A stretch of DNA of 64,000 nucleotides from an uncultured Clostridia bacterium (GCA_946403085.1 CAMIYM010000002.1:1-64000); one strand, 5' to 3'. Counted from the stretch's first letter, positions 53,184 to 61,432 are shown. The notes: generated from the sequence alone by a model not told the origin. A program made the numbers and translations.

Positions 53184-53978
53184 TTAATCTTTACTATCAA
53201 GAGTCAGAAGCAATTCATCGGCGCGTTTCTTGTACTTTGTATCGCCGCCGATGTCGCTCGCTTTCTGAAGATTTTCTCTTGCTCTTTCGGGTTCGTTCTT
53301 AAGGACAAGCAGTTTTCCCAATGAAAATGAATAGCTTGCCTGGCCGATAGGCGAATCCGCGGCTTCACTTGCCAGCATTTTCGAAAAGTATTCTTCTGCG
53401 CCTTCGTAATTGCCCTGCTTTATCCTGATAGCATATTCTGCATTTGCAATGCTGCGCTCAATGATCTCTTTGTATTTTGGGTTCTTTATATTCTCAGCAA
53501 GTTTTCTCTGTTCAGCGATCTCACTTTGAGCCTGATCTATAAGATCCCTTTGAACATAATAATTGATCATGCATCTGTGATACTCATTCTTATAAGACTT
53601 CGAATTGAGCTTCTGGGCGCATTCATATACCGCGTCATAATCATCGACAGCTTCATATCCGCCTGCAAGCAACATATTGTAAAGGGATACGACGGCTCCT
53701 TTGGCCTTTTTGTCGAAAAGCCTCTTCAGTTCATTAATGTACTCATTTACGTGGCAATTACTGTATAGCGGGAGAACATCTTTTGCGAGTTTCTTTGATG
53801 CAAGCTTCGTAAAAAACATAGCTTCAGCATATACCAGTATCAATGCTATGCCCACATCGAGCAGATTAAAATACCACGGCATATCCGGGAACATAAATAT
53901 TACTGATACCATAATGGCTATTATGGCAATCCCGATACCCCAATAAGCTATGCGATATTTCTTAAAAATCGAGACCAT
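53184..53978 (-). CDS. membrane-anchored TPR-like protein
   Basis: 264 residues. Two N-terminal membrane segments (about 12-32 and 38-58), then a helical region with tetratricopeptide-like repeats (YEGAEEYFSKMLASEA, IGQASYSFSLGKLLVLK, PERARENLQKASDIG). Likely a scaffold at the membrane. AAGGAG lies eight bases before the ATG. A 45-codon gene lies just upstream on the same strand. Confidence 0.75.
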   Translation of the reverse strand: MVSIFKKYRIAYWGIGIAIIAIMVSVIFMFPDMPWYFNLLDVGIALILVYAEAMFFTKLASKKLAKDVLPLYSNCHVNEYINELKRLFDKKAKGAVVSLYNMLLAGGYEAVDDYDAVYECAQKLNSKSYKNEYHRCMINYYVQRDLIDQAQSEIAEQRKLAENIKNPKYKEIIERSIANAEYAIRIKQGNYEGAEEYFSKMLASEAADSPIGQASYSFSLGKLLVLKNEPERARENLQKASDIGGDTKYKKRADELLLTLDSKD

Positions 53979-54013
53979 CCTTAATTCTCCTTTACCCCAT
54001 CAGACCGCATGCA

Positions 54014-54151
54014 TCAGCAGCTGCTGAGAATTGGTTCACAGACTGCTGCAGGAACTATAACTGCAAAGATAAGGGAGATTATGCAGAGTTTATTTGCCTT
54101 GCGTTTTCTTTGCGCATCAACAACAGGCACATTTACATTATTAACGGTCAT
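54014..54151 (-). CDS. 45-residue membrane peptide, possibly a truncated DUF4190-like protein
   Basis: ATG 54151 preceded by AAAGGAG at good spacing; stop TGA 54014-54016. The product starts MTVNNVNVPVVDAQRKRKAN, then has one hydrophobic segment (LCIISLIFAVIVPAAV, residues 22-38) and ends CEPILSSC. The KANKLCIISL head is typical of small DUF4190-like membrane proteins, which are longer, so it may be cut short. It lies between the phosphoesterase and TPR-like genes and is probably co-transcribed. Confidence 0.55.
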   Translation of the reverse strand: MTVNNVNVPVVDAQRKRKANKLCIISLIFAVIVPAAVCEPILSSC

Positions 54152-54173
54152 ACTGAACTCCTTTCACACATGT

Positions 54174-54893
54174 TTACCTGGAATAAACTCCGGTAAGGAC
54201 TTCCTTCTGATATGCCTCCCTGTCAGGAACAGGATACTGTTCTGCAATCTCGGCGGCAAGTTTGTTGTCGTATGGAATGCTTAAGATATTCATGCTGATC
54301 GGAGTCAGTTCCTCTGATCCCAGATCACCTTCTATCACCAGAGCGTGGCATCTGGTAACGCCAAGGGAATTGCCTACGCTTCCCGTATTGATGGCATATC
54401 CCAGATCCATCTCGCGGATATAAGGCATATGGCAGTCAGCACTGATAAAACCACCGTGAAGTTTTCCCTTACTGTCCGTAAAACCCTTCTTCAGCTCATC
54501 CATCGTCAGATACGGATGATAGTTGATATCAAGATGTCTTCCATGCAGCAGTCTGAAATTAATGCCGCTTATAAGCACTTCATCTTCTAAAGGAAGACTT
54601 GCGAGCCACTCAAGGCGTTCTTCCCCAAGCTGTTTTCTGTAGAATGCGTAATTCGCACGGTATGGGTTATCCGGCTGGTCGCCTTTTACGACATCGTCAT
54701 CCCAGTTGCCTGCAATGTAGTGATCGCAGTGACTTCTTACCCAGTCTACGGTCTTGTCATTCTCAGGGCCTTTGCCGACAGCATCGCCAAGGAACCATAT
54801 CTCGTCAGGCTTGATTTTTGAGATAGACTTCTCAAGTGCACGAGTCGCAGGCATATTGCCATGCAGGTCTGCCAGGAACATGATCTTAGTCAT
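54174..54893 (-). CDS. metallophosphoesterase
   Basis: 239 residues. The calcineurin-like motif set: DLHGN at 9-13, FLGDAVGKGP with GD 36-37, AGNWD with N63 and D65, a later LHGRH and INTGSVGN at the end. It matches the YfcE/MJ0936-like group of two-metal phosphoesterases. No signal peptide. AAGGTAATA precedes the ATG. Substrate unknown; relatives cleave phosphodiesters. Confidence 0.85.
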   Translation of the reverse strand: MTKIMFLADLHGNMPATRALEKSISKIKPDEIWFLGDAVGKGPENDKTVDWVRSHCDHYIAGNWDDDVVKGDQPDNPYRANYAFYRKQLGEERLEWLASLPLEDEVLISGINFRLLHGRHLDINYHPYLTMDELKKGFTDSKGKLHGGFISADCHMPYIREMDLGYAINTGSVGNSLGVTRCHALVIEGDLGSEELTPISMNILSIPYDNKLAAEIAEQYPVPDREAYQKEVLTGVYSR

Positions 54894-54908
54894 AGTATTA
54901 CCTTCCGG

Positions 54909-55370
54909 TTATTCAGAAATGAGATTCAGCTCATCATTAAGTCTTGCGACGATAACCCTCTCTCCGGGATCGTATTCCTTCTTGCCGATGAAAGGACTGA
55001 TATTATGACCTTCAAGGCCGTTCACCTGATAGCCGCTGTCAGTCTTGCCAATAATCTCACCTGCCAGGAATTCATAATCCTGGTTCTTGATCGCCTTTGC
55101 AGTCGCGAAAATATTGTAGACAGCATAGAACGGGAAAATTATGCATAACAGTCCGATCGCGCTGATAACAAAAAATCTCAGGAAGCAGATAAGCAATATG
55201 ATGATCGCCAGGACTACTGCGCTTACGATTATCGACACCGGAAGAAGTTTCCAAGAAGCCGATCTTGATTTCTTAAGGAATTCATCACGGAGTTCGTCAC
55301 TTACCGTTACAGGTGTAAGCACCTGCTTATTCACTGCATCTTTTACTGCAAACTTAACATCTGAAGCCAT
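54909..55370 (-). CDS. two-segment membrane protein
   Basis: 153 residues: a charged N-terminal 38, two hydrophobic segments (about 42-63 and 66-90), and a C-terminal strand-rich domain (FLAGEIIGKTDSGYQVNG, later YDPGERVIVARLNDELNLIS) resembling a small SH3- or PilZ-like barrel. AGGAG precedes the ATG. It precedes the phosphoesterase by 15 bases, so they may form an operon. No family recognised. Confidence 0.65.
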   Translation of the reverse strand: MASDVKFAVKDAVNKQVLTPVTVSDELRDEFLKKSRSASWKLLPVSIIVSAVVLAIIILLICFLRFFVISAIGLLCIIFPFYAVYNIFATAKAIKNQDYEFLAGEIIGKTDSGYQVNGLEGHNISPFIGKKEYDPGERVIVARLNDELNLISE

Positions 55371-55519
55371 TCTAATTCTCCTATTACCATATTTTGTGAA
55401 GCTATAAAATTAAACTCCAGAAGAACATCTAAGTCAATTTATCGTTTTTTCGAGCTGTTTTCAGCGAAAAATGCACATCGCACCTTTCCTGAAACTACAA
55501 AAGACAGCACCATTTTATA

Positions 55520-55550
55520 TGTTAGAATGAACCCGACACCGCTGTCGGGT
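55520..55550 (+). promoter_or_regulatory. extended -10 with operator palindrome, promoter of the XRE gene
   Basis: TGT plus TAGAAT (55520-55528), then two bases later a perfect palindrome ACCCGACA-CCGC-TGTCGGGT (55531-55550) covering the likely transcription start. The gene 84 bases downstream encodes an XRE regulator, so self-repression is the simple reading. The leader would also fold into this hairpin. Confidence 0.55.
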
Positions 55551-55633
55551 CAGCAAAATACGGCATCTCTCACTCTCTGTCGTGTTAATCCGGCACCTGT
55601 TGATGTTACCATCAGCTCGAAAGGAGAACCAGC

Positions 55634-56236
55634 ATGGACCAGGTCAAGATAGGATCCCTTTTAAAGGAACTTAGAAACGAGCACAGCTTATCCCAGGAAC
55701 AACTTGCTGAGAAGTTTAATGTCTCATCAAGATCAGTCTCAAGATGGGAGAACGGTAACACTATGCCGGATATCAGCATAATGATCGAGCTGGCAGATTT
55801 TTACGACATTGATATCCGCGAGCTTCTAAGCGGAGAAAGGAAGAGTGACAAAATGGATGAGAATCTGAAAGAAACACTGGTAATGGTCGCAGACTATACC
55901 GAGGAAGAGAAAGCCAAAATCTTAAAGAAGGTCTATATCTGCGGACAGGGCGTGATAATCACTTCAGCAGCCGCATTGATCGTGTATTTTCTCAGTTATA
56001 TTGTGAAGTTAGACATTGTTCTTACACCGTTTCTTTTGATCCTGGCAAGCGGCATCTTAGGAATTAACACCGCACTTGCAGGACTTCAGCTCAAGGGCAA
56101 GATGAGCAAGGAGCGTAATAAGAAGCTTATCAGGATCACAGTGGTAATCTGGGTCTGCATCGCAGTCTTGCTTCTGATATTCGTAACATATATCCTTCCC
56201 GGAATCCTCGTAAGAATGTTAGGAGCCGGAGCTTGA
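55634..56236 (+). CDS. XRE regulator with three membrane segments
   Basis: 200 residues. Helix-turn-helix 5-62 (LSQEQLAEKFNVSSRSVSRW), a linker with YTEEEKAKILKKVYICG, then three hydrophobic segments (about 110-128, 133-152, 170-192). A membrane-bound DNA-binding protein, so it probably senses an envelope or membrane signal. AAAGGAG precedes the ATG and a terminator follows; single-gene unit with its own operator. Confidence 0.85.
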   Translation: MDQVKIGSLLKELRNEHSLSQEQLAEKFNVSSRSVSRWENGNTMPDISIMIELADFYDIDIRELLSGERKSDKMDENLKETLVMVADYTEEEKAKILKKVYICGQGVIITSAAALIVYFLSYIVKLDIVLTPFLLILASGILGINTALAGLQLKGKMSKERNKKLIRITVVIWVCIAVLLLIFVTYILPGILVRMLGAGA

Positions 56237-56248
56237 TGAAGAAAAAGA

Positions 56249-56279
56249 ACCTGCTGATCTTAAGTCAGCAGGTTTTTTG
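56249..56279 (+). terminator. intrinsic terminator of the XRE gene
   Basis: Ten-base-pair stem AACCTGCTGA/TCAGCAGGTT (56249-56274) followed by TTTTTT. Confidence 0.9.
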
Positions 56280-56329
56280 TTCGCTATAAATGCAAGGATT
56301 ACATGGTCATCCTCAACTCACAAATGACT

Positions 56330-56659
56330 TCAGAAGATTGCTGTCGATAGCAGCAAAAATATTCCGCCAAAAGAACCTAATATTTCAAGTCCGCTCATTA
56401 TCAGCGATGCTATGGCAAATCCCTTGCCTTTTTGCTTTCTCTTGCTTGAGACAATTAGTCCGATGATAGAGAAAACAAGTGCTGCCACAGGCATTATAAA
56501 AGCTGAAGCCACAATCAGATAACTCGCTAAATGCTTCGAAACAGTTTCTATAATGTTATTGTAGAACAAGTACGATATTCCAAAGAGAACCGGTGCGGCA
56601 AGCGAGATAATAAAGCCTATAACAGCCAGCTTGTTGGTTCGTTTTTTCTGTTCGTCCAT
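56330..56659 (-). CDS. small membrane protein, DUF4190-like
   Basis: 109 residues, three hydrophobic segments (about 11-30, 42-68, 82-107) with a basic KRKQKGKG loop before the last. The KLAVIGFIISLAAPVLFG head and the GKGFAIASLIMSGL loop are typical of DUF4190. GAGG lies about ten bases before the ATG. Function unknown. Confidence 0.7.
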   Translation of the reverse strand: MDEQKKRTNKLAVIGFIISLAAPVLFGISYLFYNNIIETVSKHLASYLIVASAFIMPVAALVFSIIGLIVSSKRKQKGKGFAIASLIMSGLEILGSFGGIFLLLSTAIF

Positions 56660-56723
56660 AATGATTTAACCTCGATCTGATTTGTATTTAAGTCTCTTTT
56701 AGAACTATCCCAAAGAGATTATT

Positions 56724-57491
56724 TCATAATTTCCTGCATTTAAAAAGAACCGACAGCGGGAGCATTCTTGCTTTCAGAGCTTTGGGACTGTCATCTTCAG
56801 TGTCAGCCAGAGTCTTTCCGTCTGTCTGCTCGACCATTTTTTCGATAATGAAGCCCGCGTCATATAAGGCATTGACGTATGTCGATATTTTCCTGTTAGC
56901 GAAAGATACAGAGCTGTCGTGAACGGGCATCGTGATGTAGGATTCGTCGAAATAGCTGTGCGCGAAAACCAGTTCGCCATCATCTGCAACGTCCTCGCCT
57001 GTCTCATAGGATTTTGCGACGCAGTAATGCAGAGGATGCCCCCAGCTGAATATAAACGTGCCGTTCTTTTTAAGATATGAGGCAGCCTTCTTAAGTATGC
57101 CCGGGAGATCAGTCGTCCAGCCTATTCCGTATATCGAATATACATAGTCAAAATAACCTTCAGGAATATCGCTGTCTGCCTCCATGGGTGCGCAGATAAG
57201 ATTGGCATCATAGCCGTTCGTGTTCAGATACTGTCTGGCGTTATCGATCTGCTTCTGCGACAGGTCCAGACCCCAGAGTTCCTTGGCGCCCCTGTCAGCA
57301 AGGAACTTAAGTGAATGGCCGCTTCCGCAGCATATCTCAAGGACCTTCTTCCCTTCTACATCTGCGAAAAAGTGCAGATCATCTTCCGTTACGAATTTGA
57401 CTCCATACTTAGGCAAAGCCGTCGTGCCGAACCAGAGATCGGCATGATCTTCCCAGTACTTCTTATTTTTCGAGATTATCTTATCGTCCAT
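56724..57491 (-). CDS. class I SAM-dependent methyltransferase
   Basis: 255 residues. Motif I KVLEICCGSGHSLKFL, then LWGLDLSQKQID (motif II), FDYVYSIYGIGW (motif IV) and AASYLKKNGTFIFSWGHP. A methyltransferase_11/ubiE-like small-molecule enzyme of the cytoplasm. AGGAAGG precedes the ATG. Neighbouring genes do not point to a substrate. Confidence 0.88.
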   Translation of the reverse strand: MDDKIISKNKKYWEDHADLWFGTTALPKYGVKFVTEDDLHFFADVEGKKVLEICCGSGHSLKFLADRGAKELWGLDLSQKQIDNARQYLNTNGYDANLICAPMEADSDIPEGYFDYVYSIYGIGWTTDLPGILKKAASYLKKNGTFIFSWGHPLHYCVAKSYETGEDVADDGELVFAHSYFDESYITMPVHDSSVSFANRKISTYVNALYDAGFIIEKMVEQTDGKTLADTEDDSPKALKARMLPLSVLFKCRKL

Positions 57492-57518
57492 GCGGCCTTC
57501 CTCAACAACCCGTATATG

Positions 57519-57546
57519 AAAAGCGGGAGGAATTTGCTCCTCCCGC
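57519..57546 (-). terminator. intrinsic terminator of the 57574-58365 lipoprotein
   Basis: Nine-base-pair stem GCGGGAGGA/TCCTCCCGC (57523-57546) followed on the minus strand by TTTTC. Confidence 0.8.
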
Positions 57547-57573
57547 CGCCTTTTACATTATGTTATCCGACTA

Positions 57574-58365
57574 TCAAGAAAAGAGACTTGCTGCCTTAAG
57601 ATCTTTGAGATCGAAGACGACGTTCTTATCTTCGAACTGTGATCCTGCAGGCAGATAGATACGGCCTATTACACCTAATTCACCATTGGGCAGAACGCAG
57701 GGTGTAACTGTAGTTAAAGAGATCTCATCAATGCTCTTTTTGAGGTTAGCCTTATCTTCGTTCTTGAATCCTTCTGAACTGTCCCAATAACCTGTAAAAG
57801 CATCTGCGACCTTAGTCTTGAAATCATCTTCAGAGAGACCATACGCCTTGATCACATCTGCATTGCTTACAGCTGCAAGTGTTTCAATGTTGTAGTTGAA
57901 AGCTACTGTATCTCCACCGTCTTCAGTAAGATAGTCAGCATCGAAAATGATCGAGATGATGTTATCCTTAACAGCCCAAACGAACTTCGTCTGATAGCCG
58001 TCAACATACTCGCCATTTTCCTCAAGACCATAATTCTTCTGGATAACGCTGCTTATGGATGCATTGAGCTCGCTGGCTTCCTTGCCGTCGATCGTGATCT
58101 TGGGAACGATCGTCTTGTACTCATTTCCGTTCGCATCTTTCTTAGAGTCCAGGACAACTTCTTCAACTTCAACTTTGTGCGCAGCTGCAGTAGCATCTGT
58201 CGACTCAGAAGGAGCTTCTGTGGTTGCTTCTGTTGTGATCTCAGCTGTTGTCTCTGACTTAGTAGCAGATGTCTGGTCACCTGAATTGTTGTTGGCGCAT
58301 CCTGTTGCTGCAAGGATCAATGCTCCCGCAATACCGGCTGCCGCCATTCTTGTAAATTTCTTCAT
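57574..58365 (-). CDS. lipoprotein, RsiV/DUF3298-like
   Basis: 263 residues. Lipobox ILAATGC (Cys 23), a Thr/Glu/Ala-rich linker (25-62), then a domain resembling DUF4163/DUF3298 as in RsiV: YKTIVPKITIDGKEASELN, NIISIIFDADYLTEDGGD and LPNGELGVIGRIYLPAGS. These domains bind cell-wall or lysozyme-like ligands in known members; here the ligand is unknown. AAGGAG lies nine bases before the ATG; terminator after. Confidence 0.75.
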   Translation of the reverse strand: MKKFTRMAAAGIAGALILAATGCANNNSGDQTSATKSETTAEITTEATTEAPSESTDATAAAHKVEVEEVVLDSKKDANGNEYKTIVPKITIDGKEASELNASISSVIQKNYGLEENGEYVDGYQTKFVWAVKDNIISIIFDADYLTEDGGDTVAFNYNIETLAAVSNADVIKAYGLSEDDFKTKVADAFTGYWDSSEGFKNEDKANLKKSIDEISLTTVTPCVLPNGELGVIGRIYLPAGSQFEDKNVVFDLKDLKAASLFS

Positions 58366-58494
58366 AAAAACAAACTCCTTTTTCCCCTTTGGTTTATTCT
58401 TTTGTTTTTTACCCGGAAGGTCCCCTCCCGGACAGCGACATTATACCACATCGGTTTTTCGATATTTCAGATACACATGCAGTTTATTCAAGGC

Positions 58495-59298
58495 TTATTT
58501 GCGGCAGATGACATTCCAGCCGTCATAGGAATATTCCACGCCTTTACCAGCGTGATTCTCGACCGGGACACCTTCAAGCTCCCCTGATATGATCATCTCC
58601 ATGGCTTTGACCATAGTATCAAGCTTAGGAAGAGCGATCGGCTCATAACTGAAATGGCCGTTGTAGATCTTTTCGATTCCGGAATCAGAAAGAATTCTTC
58701 TTACGCGCTTAAGCGAATCCAGATAGACAGCCGGCTCCGTCGATTCTTCGAGGAAAAGCCAGAGATTCTCTATTATCGAATCGCCCGAAAAACATATCTT
58801 ATCCGCACGGTCAACAACGATGATGCTGCCTTCCGTGTGACCGGGCATCTCATAGATCTCAAGCGTCTTCCCTCCGAGATCGATCACGTCACCTTCAGTG
58901 ATGTCTTTGGAAACAGGGAAATTCACGCTGTCGACATCAAGCCCCTTAATAAAATCGCCGTAAAAGTCCAGTACCCACGGCTCTTTGATCATCTGCGAGA
59001 ACTCTTCTGTGATCTCATCATACATGGCCTTGTCCGAATGATGCAGATACACATCTTCAAACCAGTGATCGCCGAGCACGTGATCAATATGGCCGTGCGT
59101 ATTTATAACCGTAACCGGCAGATCAGTATATTCAGATACCAATTCTTTCAGATCAGTCAGGCCATAAGCCGTATCTATAAGGCAGGCCTTTTTCTCACCT
59201 ATGACAAGGTAAACAGCCGCATTGCGCTGCTCGTATATCTTGTAAATACCCTTCGCAATCTCTTCAACAAAATAAATCCCGCGTTCGATCTCAGCCAT
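58495..59298 (-). CDS. MBL-fold metallo-hydrolase
   Basis: 267 residues. Zinc motif NTHGHIDH with H68, H70, D72, H73, preceded by ACLIDTAYGL and followed by EMPGHTEGSI and GDSIIENLW. A glyoxalase-II/lactonase-like hydrolase of the cytoplasm. ATG 59298 has AAGGAGG seven bases upstream; the longer frame to 59349 has none. Substrate unknown. Confidence 0.88.
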   Translation of the reverse strand: MAEIERGIYFVEEIAKGIYKIYEQRNAAVYLVIGEKKACLIDTAYGLTDLKELVSEYTDLPVTVINTHGHIDHVLGDHWFEDVYLHHSDKAMYDEITEEFSQMIKEPWVLDFYGDFIKGLDVDSVNFPVSKDITEGDVIDLGGKTLEIYEMPGHTEGSIIVVDRADKICFSGDSIIENLWLFLEESTEPAVYLDSLKRVRRILSDSGIEKIYNGHFSYEPIALPKLDTMVKAMEMIISGELEGVPVENHAGKGVEYSYDGWNVICRK

Positions 59299-59369
59299 GC
59301 TAATGCCTCCTTCAGTTCTTCCCTGATTATAGCAAGTTTGACTTATCACATTCCTTGAAGGTTTTTAAT

Positions 59370-59410
59370 GTACACCATATGCCTCGAAAAAATGGTCATA
59401 TAGTGTACAA
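59370..59410. repeat. inverted repeat A (TGTACAC arms) before ECF sigma 3
   Basis: Arms TGTACACCATATG (59370-59382) and CATATAGTGTACA (59398-59410), complementary except for one base, around a 15-base spacer that contains CCTCGAAAAAA. Copy B follows 52 bases later. Confidence 0.75.
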
Positions 59411-59421
59411 AACCTCAAAAT

Positions 59422-59462
59422 GTACACCATTTGCTCTGAATTTGAGGGTAAATAGTGTACAT
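59422..59462. repeat. inverted repeat B (TGTACAC arms) before ECF sigma 3
   Basis: Arms TGTACACCATTT (59422-59433) and AAATAGTGTACA (59451-59462) around a 17-base spacer. The single mismatch is at the same place as in copy A, so the asymmetry itself is conserved. No T-run follows, so these are not terminators. Confidence 0.75.
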
Positions 59463-59556
59463 CGTATATATTCTTGCATCTATGCCTAATAAGTAAGGCC
59501 GGCATAGTGTATAAATGGATTGAAAAGAATTTTGTCACAGATCCGGTTTTCGAATT

Positions 59557-59618
59557 GTTATATAGGGTAGAAGGCCGGACATGGGGTCCCGAAAAAAAGC
59601 TGGTGGGCGGCCTTCTAT
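59557..59618 (+). promoter_or_regulatory. promoter and 5'-terminal leader hairpin of the ECF-3 operon
   Basis: TGT plus TATATA (59557-59565) forms an extended -10; transcription would begin near 59571. The message would then start with a stem of TAGAAGGCCG (59569-59578) pairing with CGGCCTTCTA (59609-59618), ten perfect base pairs around a 30-base inner region. AAGGAG of the sigma gene lies about 12 bases after it. It may protect the 5' end or control translation. Confidence 0.5.
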
Positions 59619-59643
59619 AGGAATAGACAAGGAGACCTGATAA

Positions 59644-60159
59644 ATGGCACTGCCTTCAAAACAGAGATCATTCATAGAGCGCTGTTATGAGCTGTACGAA
59701 CAGAAGATGTTCCGTGTGGCGCTATCCGTGCTGCATGATGAGAAGTTCGCCGAAGATGCCGTCCAGGAAGCTTTTCTGCAACTTATAAAGCACAAGGTGT
59801 TTTTCCGCAAAGCTGATTCGGATGACTGCAAAAGGTACATCATAACGGTGATCAGGAATGCTTCGATCAATATCTATAACAAGAGAAATAACGAGAACAG
59901 GATCGTAAGCTACTCGGACAATCTCGAAGAGATCTGCGGCGAACAGGCCATTGAAGATGACAGAAGTGAACTGGAAGCTGTGTGCACACCACTTATGAAT
60001 TCGCTTCCTCCCAAATACTTCAACGTCGTAAACTGCCTTGTCATTCATGATTATTCGGTCGCAGAAACTGCCAGAGAACTGGGCATCACAGAGGCAAATG
60101 TACGAAAACGCTATGAACGGGCCAAGAAGATGATGCGCCAAAACTTAGGACAAGCCTGA
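59644..60159 (+). CDS. ECF-type RNA polymerase sigma factor 3
   Basis: 171 residues. Sigma-2 (FIERCYELYEQKMFRVALSV, FAEDAVQEAFLQLIKH) and sigma-4 (YSVAETARELGITEANVRKR) regions. AAGGAG lies nine bases before the ATG. The membrane partner gene follows after 50 bases. The upstream region carries paired TGTACAC inverted repeats, a layout not seen before ECF 1, but whose core is shared with ECF 2. Confidence 0.9.
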   Translation: MALPSKQRSFIERCYELYEQKMFRVALSVLHDEKFAEDAVQEAFLQLIKHKVFFRKADSDDCKRYIITVIRNASINIYNKRNNENRIVSYSDNLEEICGEQAIEDDRSELEAVCTPLMNSLPPKYFNVVNCLVIHDYSVAETARELGITEANVRKRYERAKKMMRQNLGQA

Positions 60160-60209
60160 AGAACAGAATGAGCATTCACCAGAGGGGAATCCATTAAAGG
60201 AGATTACTT

Positions 60210-61376
60210 ATGGAACACAACACTAAAAAAGACATTTTCGATCGCGATATAAGTATTGAGGAATTCGATCACATCACAGATGGTGTGGAAGATCATGTTT
60301 TCTCGGATGAATACTTGGCGGGGAAGGAATCTATAATGAGAAATTCAACTAAAGCTAAGATAAGCAAATTAGGAGTTAAGATCGCTGCGGCAGCAGCTGC
60401 AGTCGTAGTGGCATCACCTTTCGTAGTCAATGCCGCAATGGGCGGAGAGCTCTTCAACAGGATCTGGGGCAACGAAGGAAAAAAGAATGTAGCGAGTCAC
60501 AACGAAGTTCTCGTCGAGAACGGTAAGTACGACGATAAGGGTAACCCGGTAACTTACGAAGTTACATTTCCTAAGATCGAATACGTAGCTCAGGATCCTG
60601 CGGTTGCGGAGCGCCTTCTGACCGGCAAATACACAACAGAGCCAGTCTCAACTACAATCGGCGATACGACTATCACAGTTGAGACAGTTGTACGTGACGA
60701 CAGGGGAATCGTTGTAGCTTACACAGTCGAGAGAGCCAAAGGTGTAAACTGCTTTGTTTACAGCCAGCAGGAGAATGAGGCAAAGGGCGCATTCTTCAAT
60801 GAAGATCAGAACATCATTTTCGGATTTGATGAAGGCATCGGCAAGATCTGGGTAGACCTTGAGAAATCAACAGATACAAAGCTCTACTGCTACGAGTATA
60901 TGTGCGAGTCTTACAACCTCTTCGGATCTCAATTCGCTAAGCCCATAACCGACCACATCACCCTCCACTGCCAGGAATTAACTGATACAAGAGCCAATAT
61001 TGAGAAGAAAAATAATGAAAAGGGCGACACAAGCTACATCAAGAACGAGAAGAGCGTTGTTATTCCTGTAGCAGATAAGCTTGATTCCAAGACATTCAAA
61101 TCCGCTGACGGCGCCACAGTCAAGATCTCCCCTATCGCAATGCAGTGGGATTCCACAGGCGGCAAATCCCCCAAGGGCGAGGACATTGATTCTCTCGTTA
61201 AGTGCACGATCACATATAAGGACGGAACCGAGTATCTCGTATACGAACGTGATAAGGTCGCAAGCTTCGGCTACATCTGCGGCACATACAACGGATTCAT
61301 CGTACTGTTCAACCGTCTCGTAGATACAGACAACATCGCAAAGATCACGATCAACAACGTAGAGTATAAGGCTTGA
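60210..61376 (+). CDS. anti-sigma-like membrane protein (partner of ECF sigma 3)
   Basis: 388 residues. An acidic cytoplasmic N-terminus (1-50), one membrane segment (53-76), and an extracytoplasmic domain in the DUF4179 style (YEVTFPKIEYVAQDPAVAER, TTIGDTTITVETVVRDD, ending ITINNVEYKA). The codon use is very even and C-ending (ATC, TAC), suggesting good expression. AAAGGAG precedes the ATG. Presumed to hold ECF sigma 3 at the membrane; inferred from context. Confidence 0.72.
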   Translation: MEHNTKKDIFDRDISIEEFDHITDGVEDHVFSDEYLAGKESIMRNSTKAKISKLGVKIAAAAAAVVVASPFVVNAAMGGELFNRIWGNEGKKNVASHNEVLVENGKYDDKGNPVTYEVTFPKIEYVAQDPAVAERLLTGKYTTEPVSTTIGDTTITVETVVRDDRGIVVAYTVERAKGVNCFVYSQQENEAKGAFFNEDQNIIFGFDEGIGKIWVDLEKSTDTKLYCYEYMCESYNLFGSQFAKPITDHITLHCQELTDTRANIEKKNNEKGDTSYIKNEKSVVIPVADKLDSKTFKSADGATVKISPIAMQWDSTGGKSPKGEDIDSLVKCTITYKDGTEYLVYERDKVASFGYICGTYNGFIVLFNRLVDTDNIAKITINNVEYKA

Positions 61377-61399
61377 TATCTTAGCCGCTCCCTATCAGG

Positions 61400-61432
61400 A
61401 AGGCCGTCTTCTGTTACGAAGGCGGCCTTTGT
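61400..61432 (+). terminator. intrinsic terminator of the ECF-3 operon
   Basis: Twelve-base-pair stem AAGGCCGTCTTC/GAAGGCGGCCTT (one G-T pair, 61400-61429), then a short T-run. Confidence 0.65.

Larger units (their letters stand above)
59299..59643. other. 345-base non-coding region with regulatory repeats
   Basis: No gene seen on either strand. It carries two tandem inverted repeats (59370-59462), a further inverted repeat CTATGCC/GGCATAG (59481-59508), an extended -10 and a leader hairpin, all described separately, and ends at the ribosome site of the ECF-3 gene. Confidence 0.6.

Noticed and set aside
59569..59618. Leader hairpin as a known riboswitch (cyclic di-GMP or similar)
   Set aside because: The conserved cores of riboswitch classes I can recall are not present; only the simple stem is supported.
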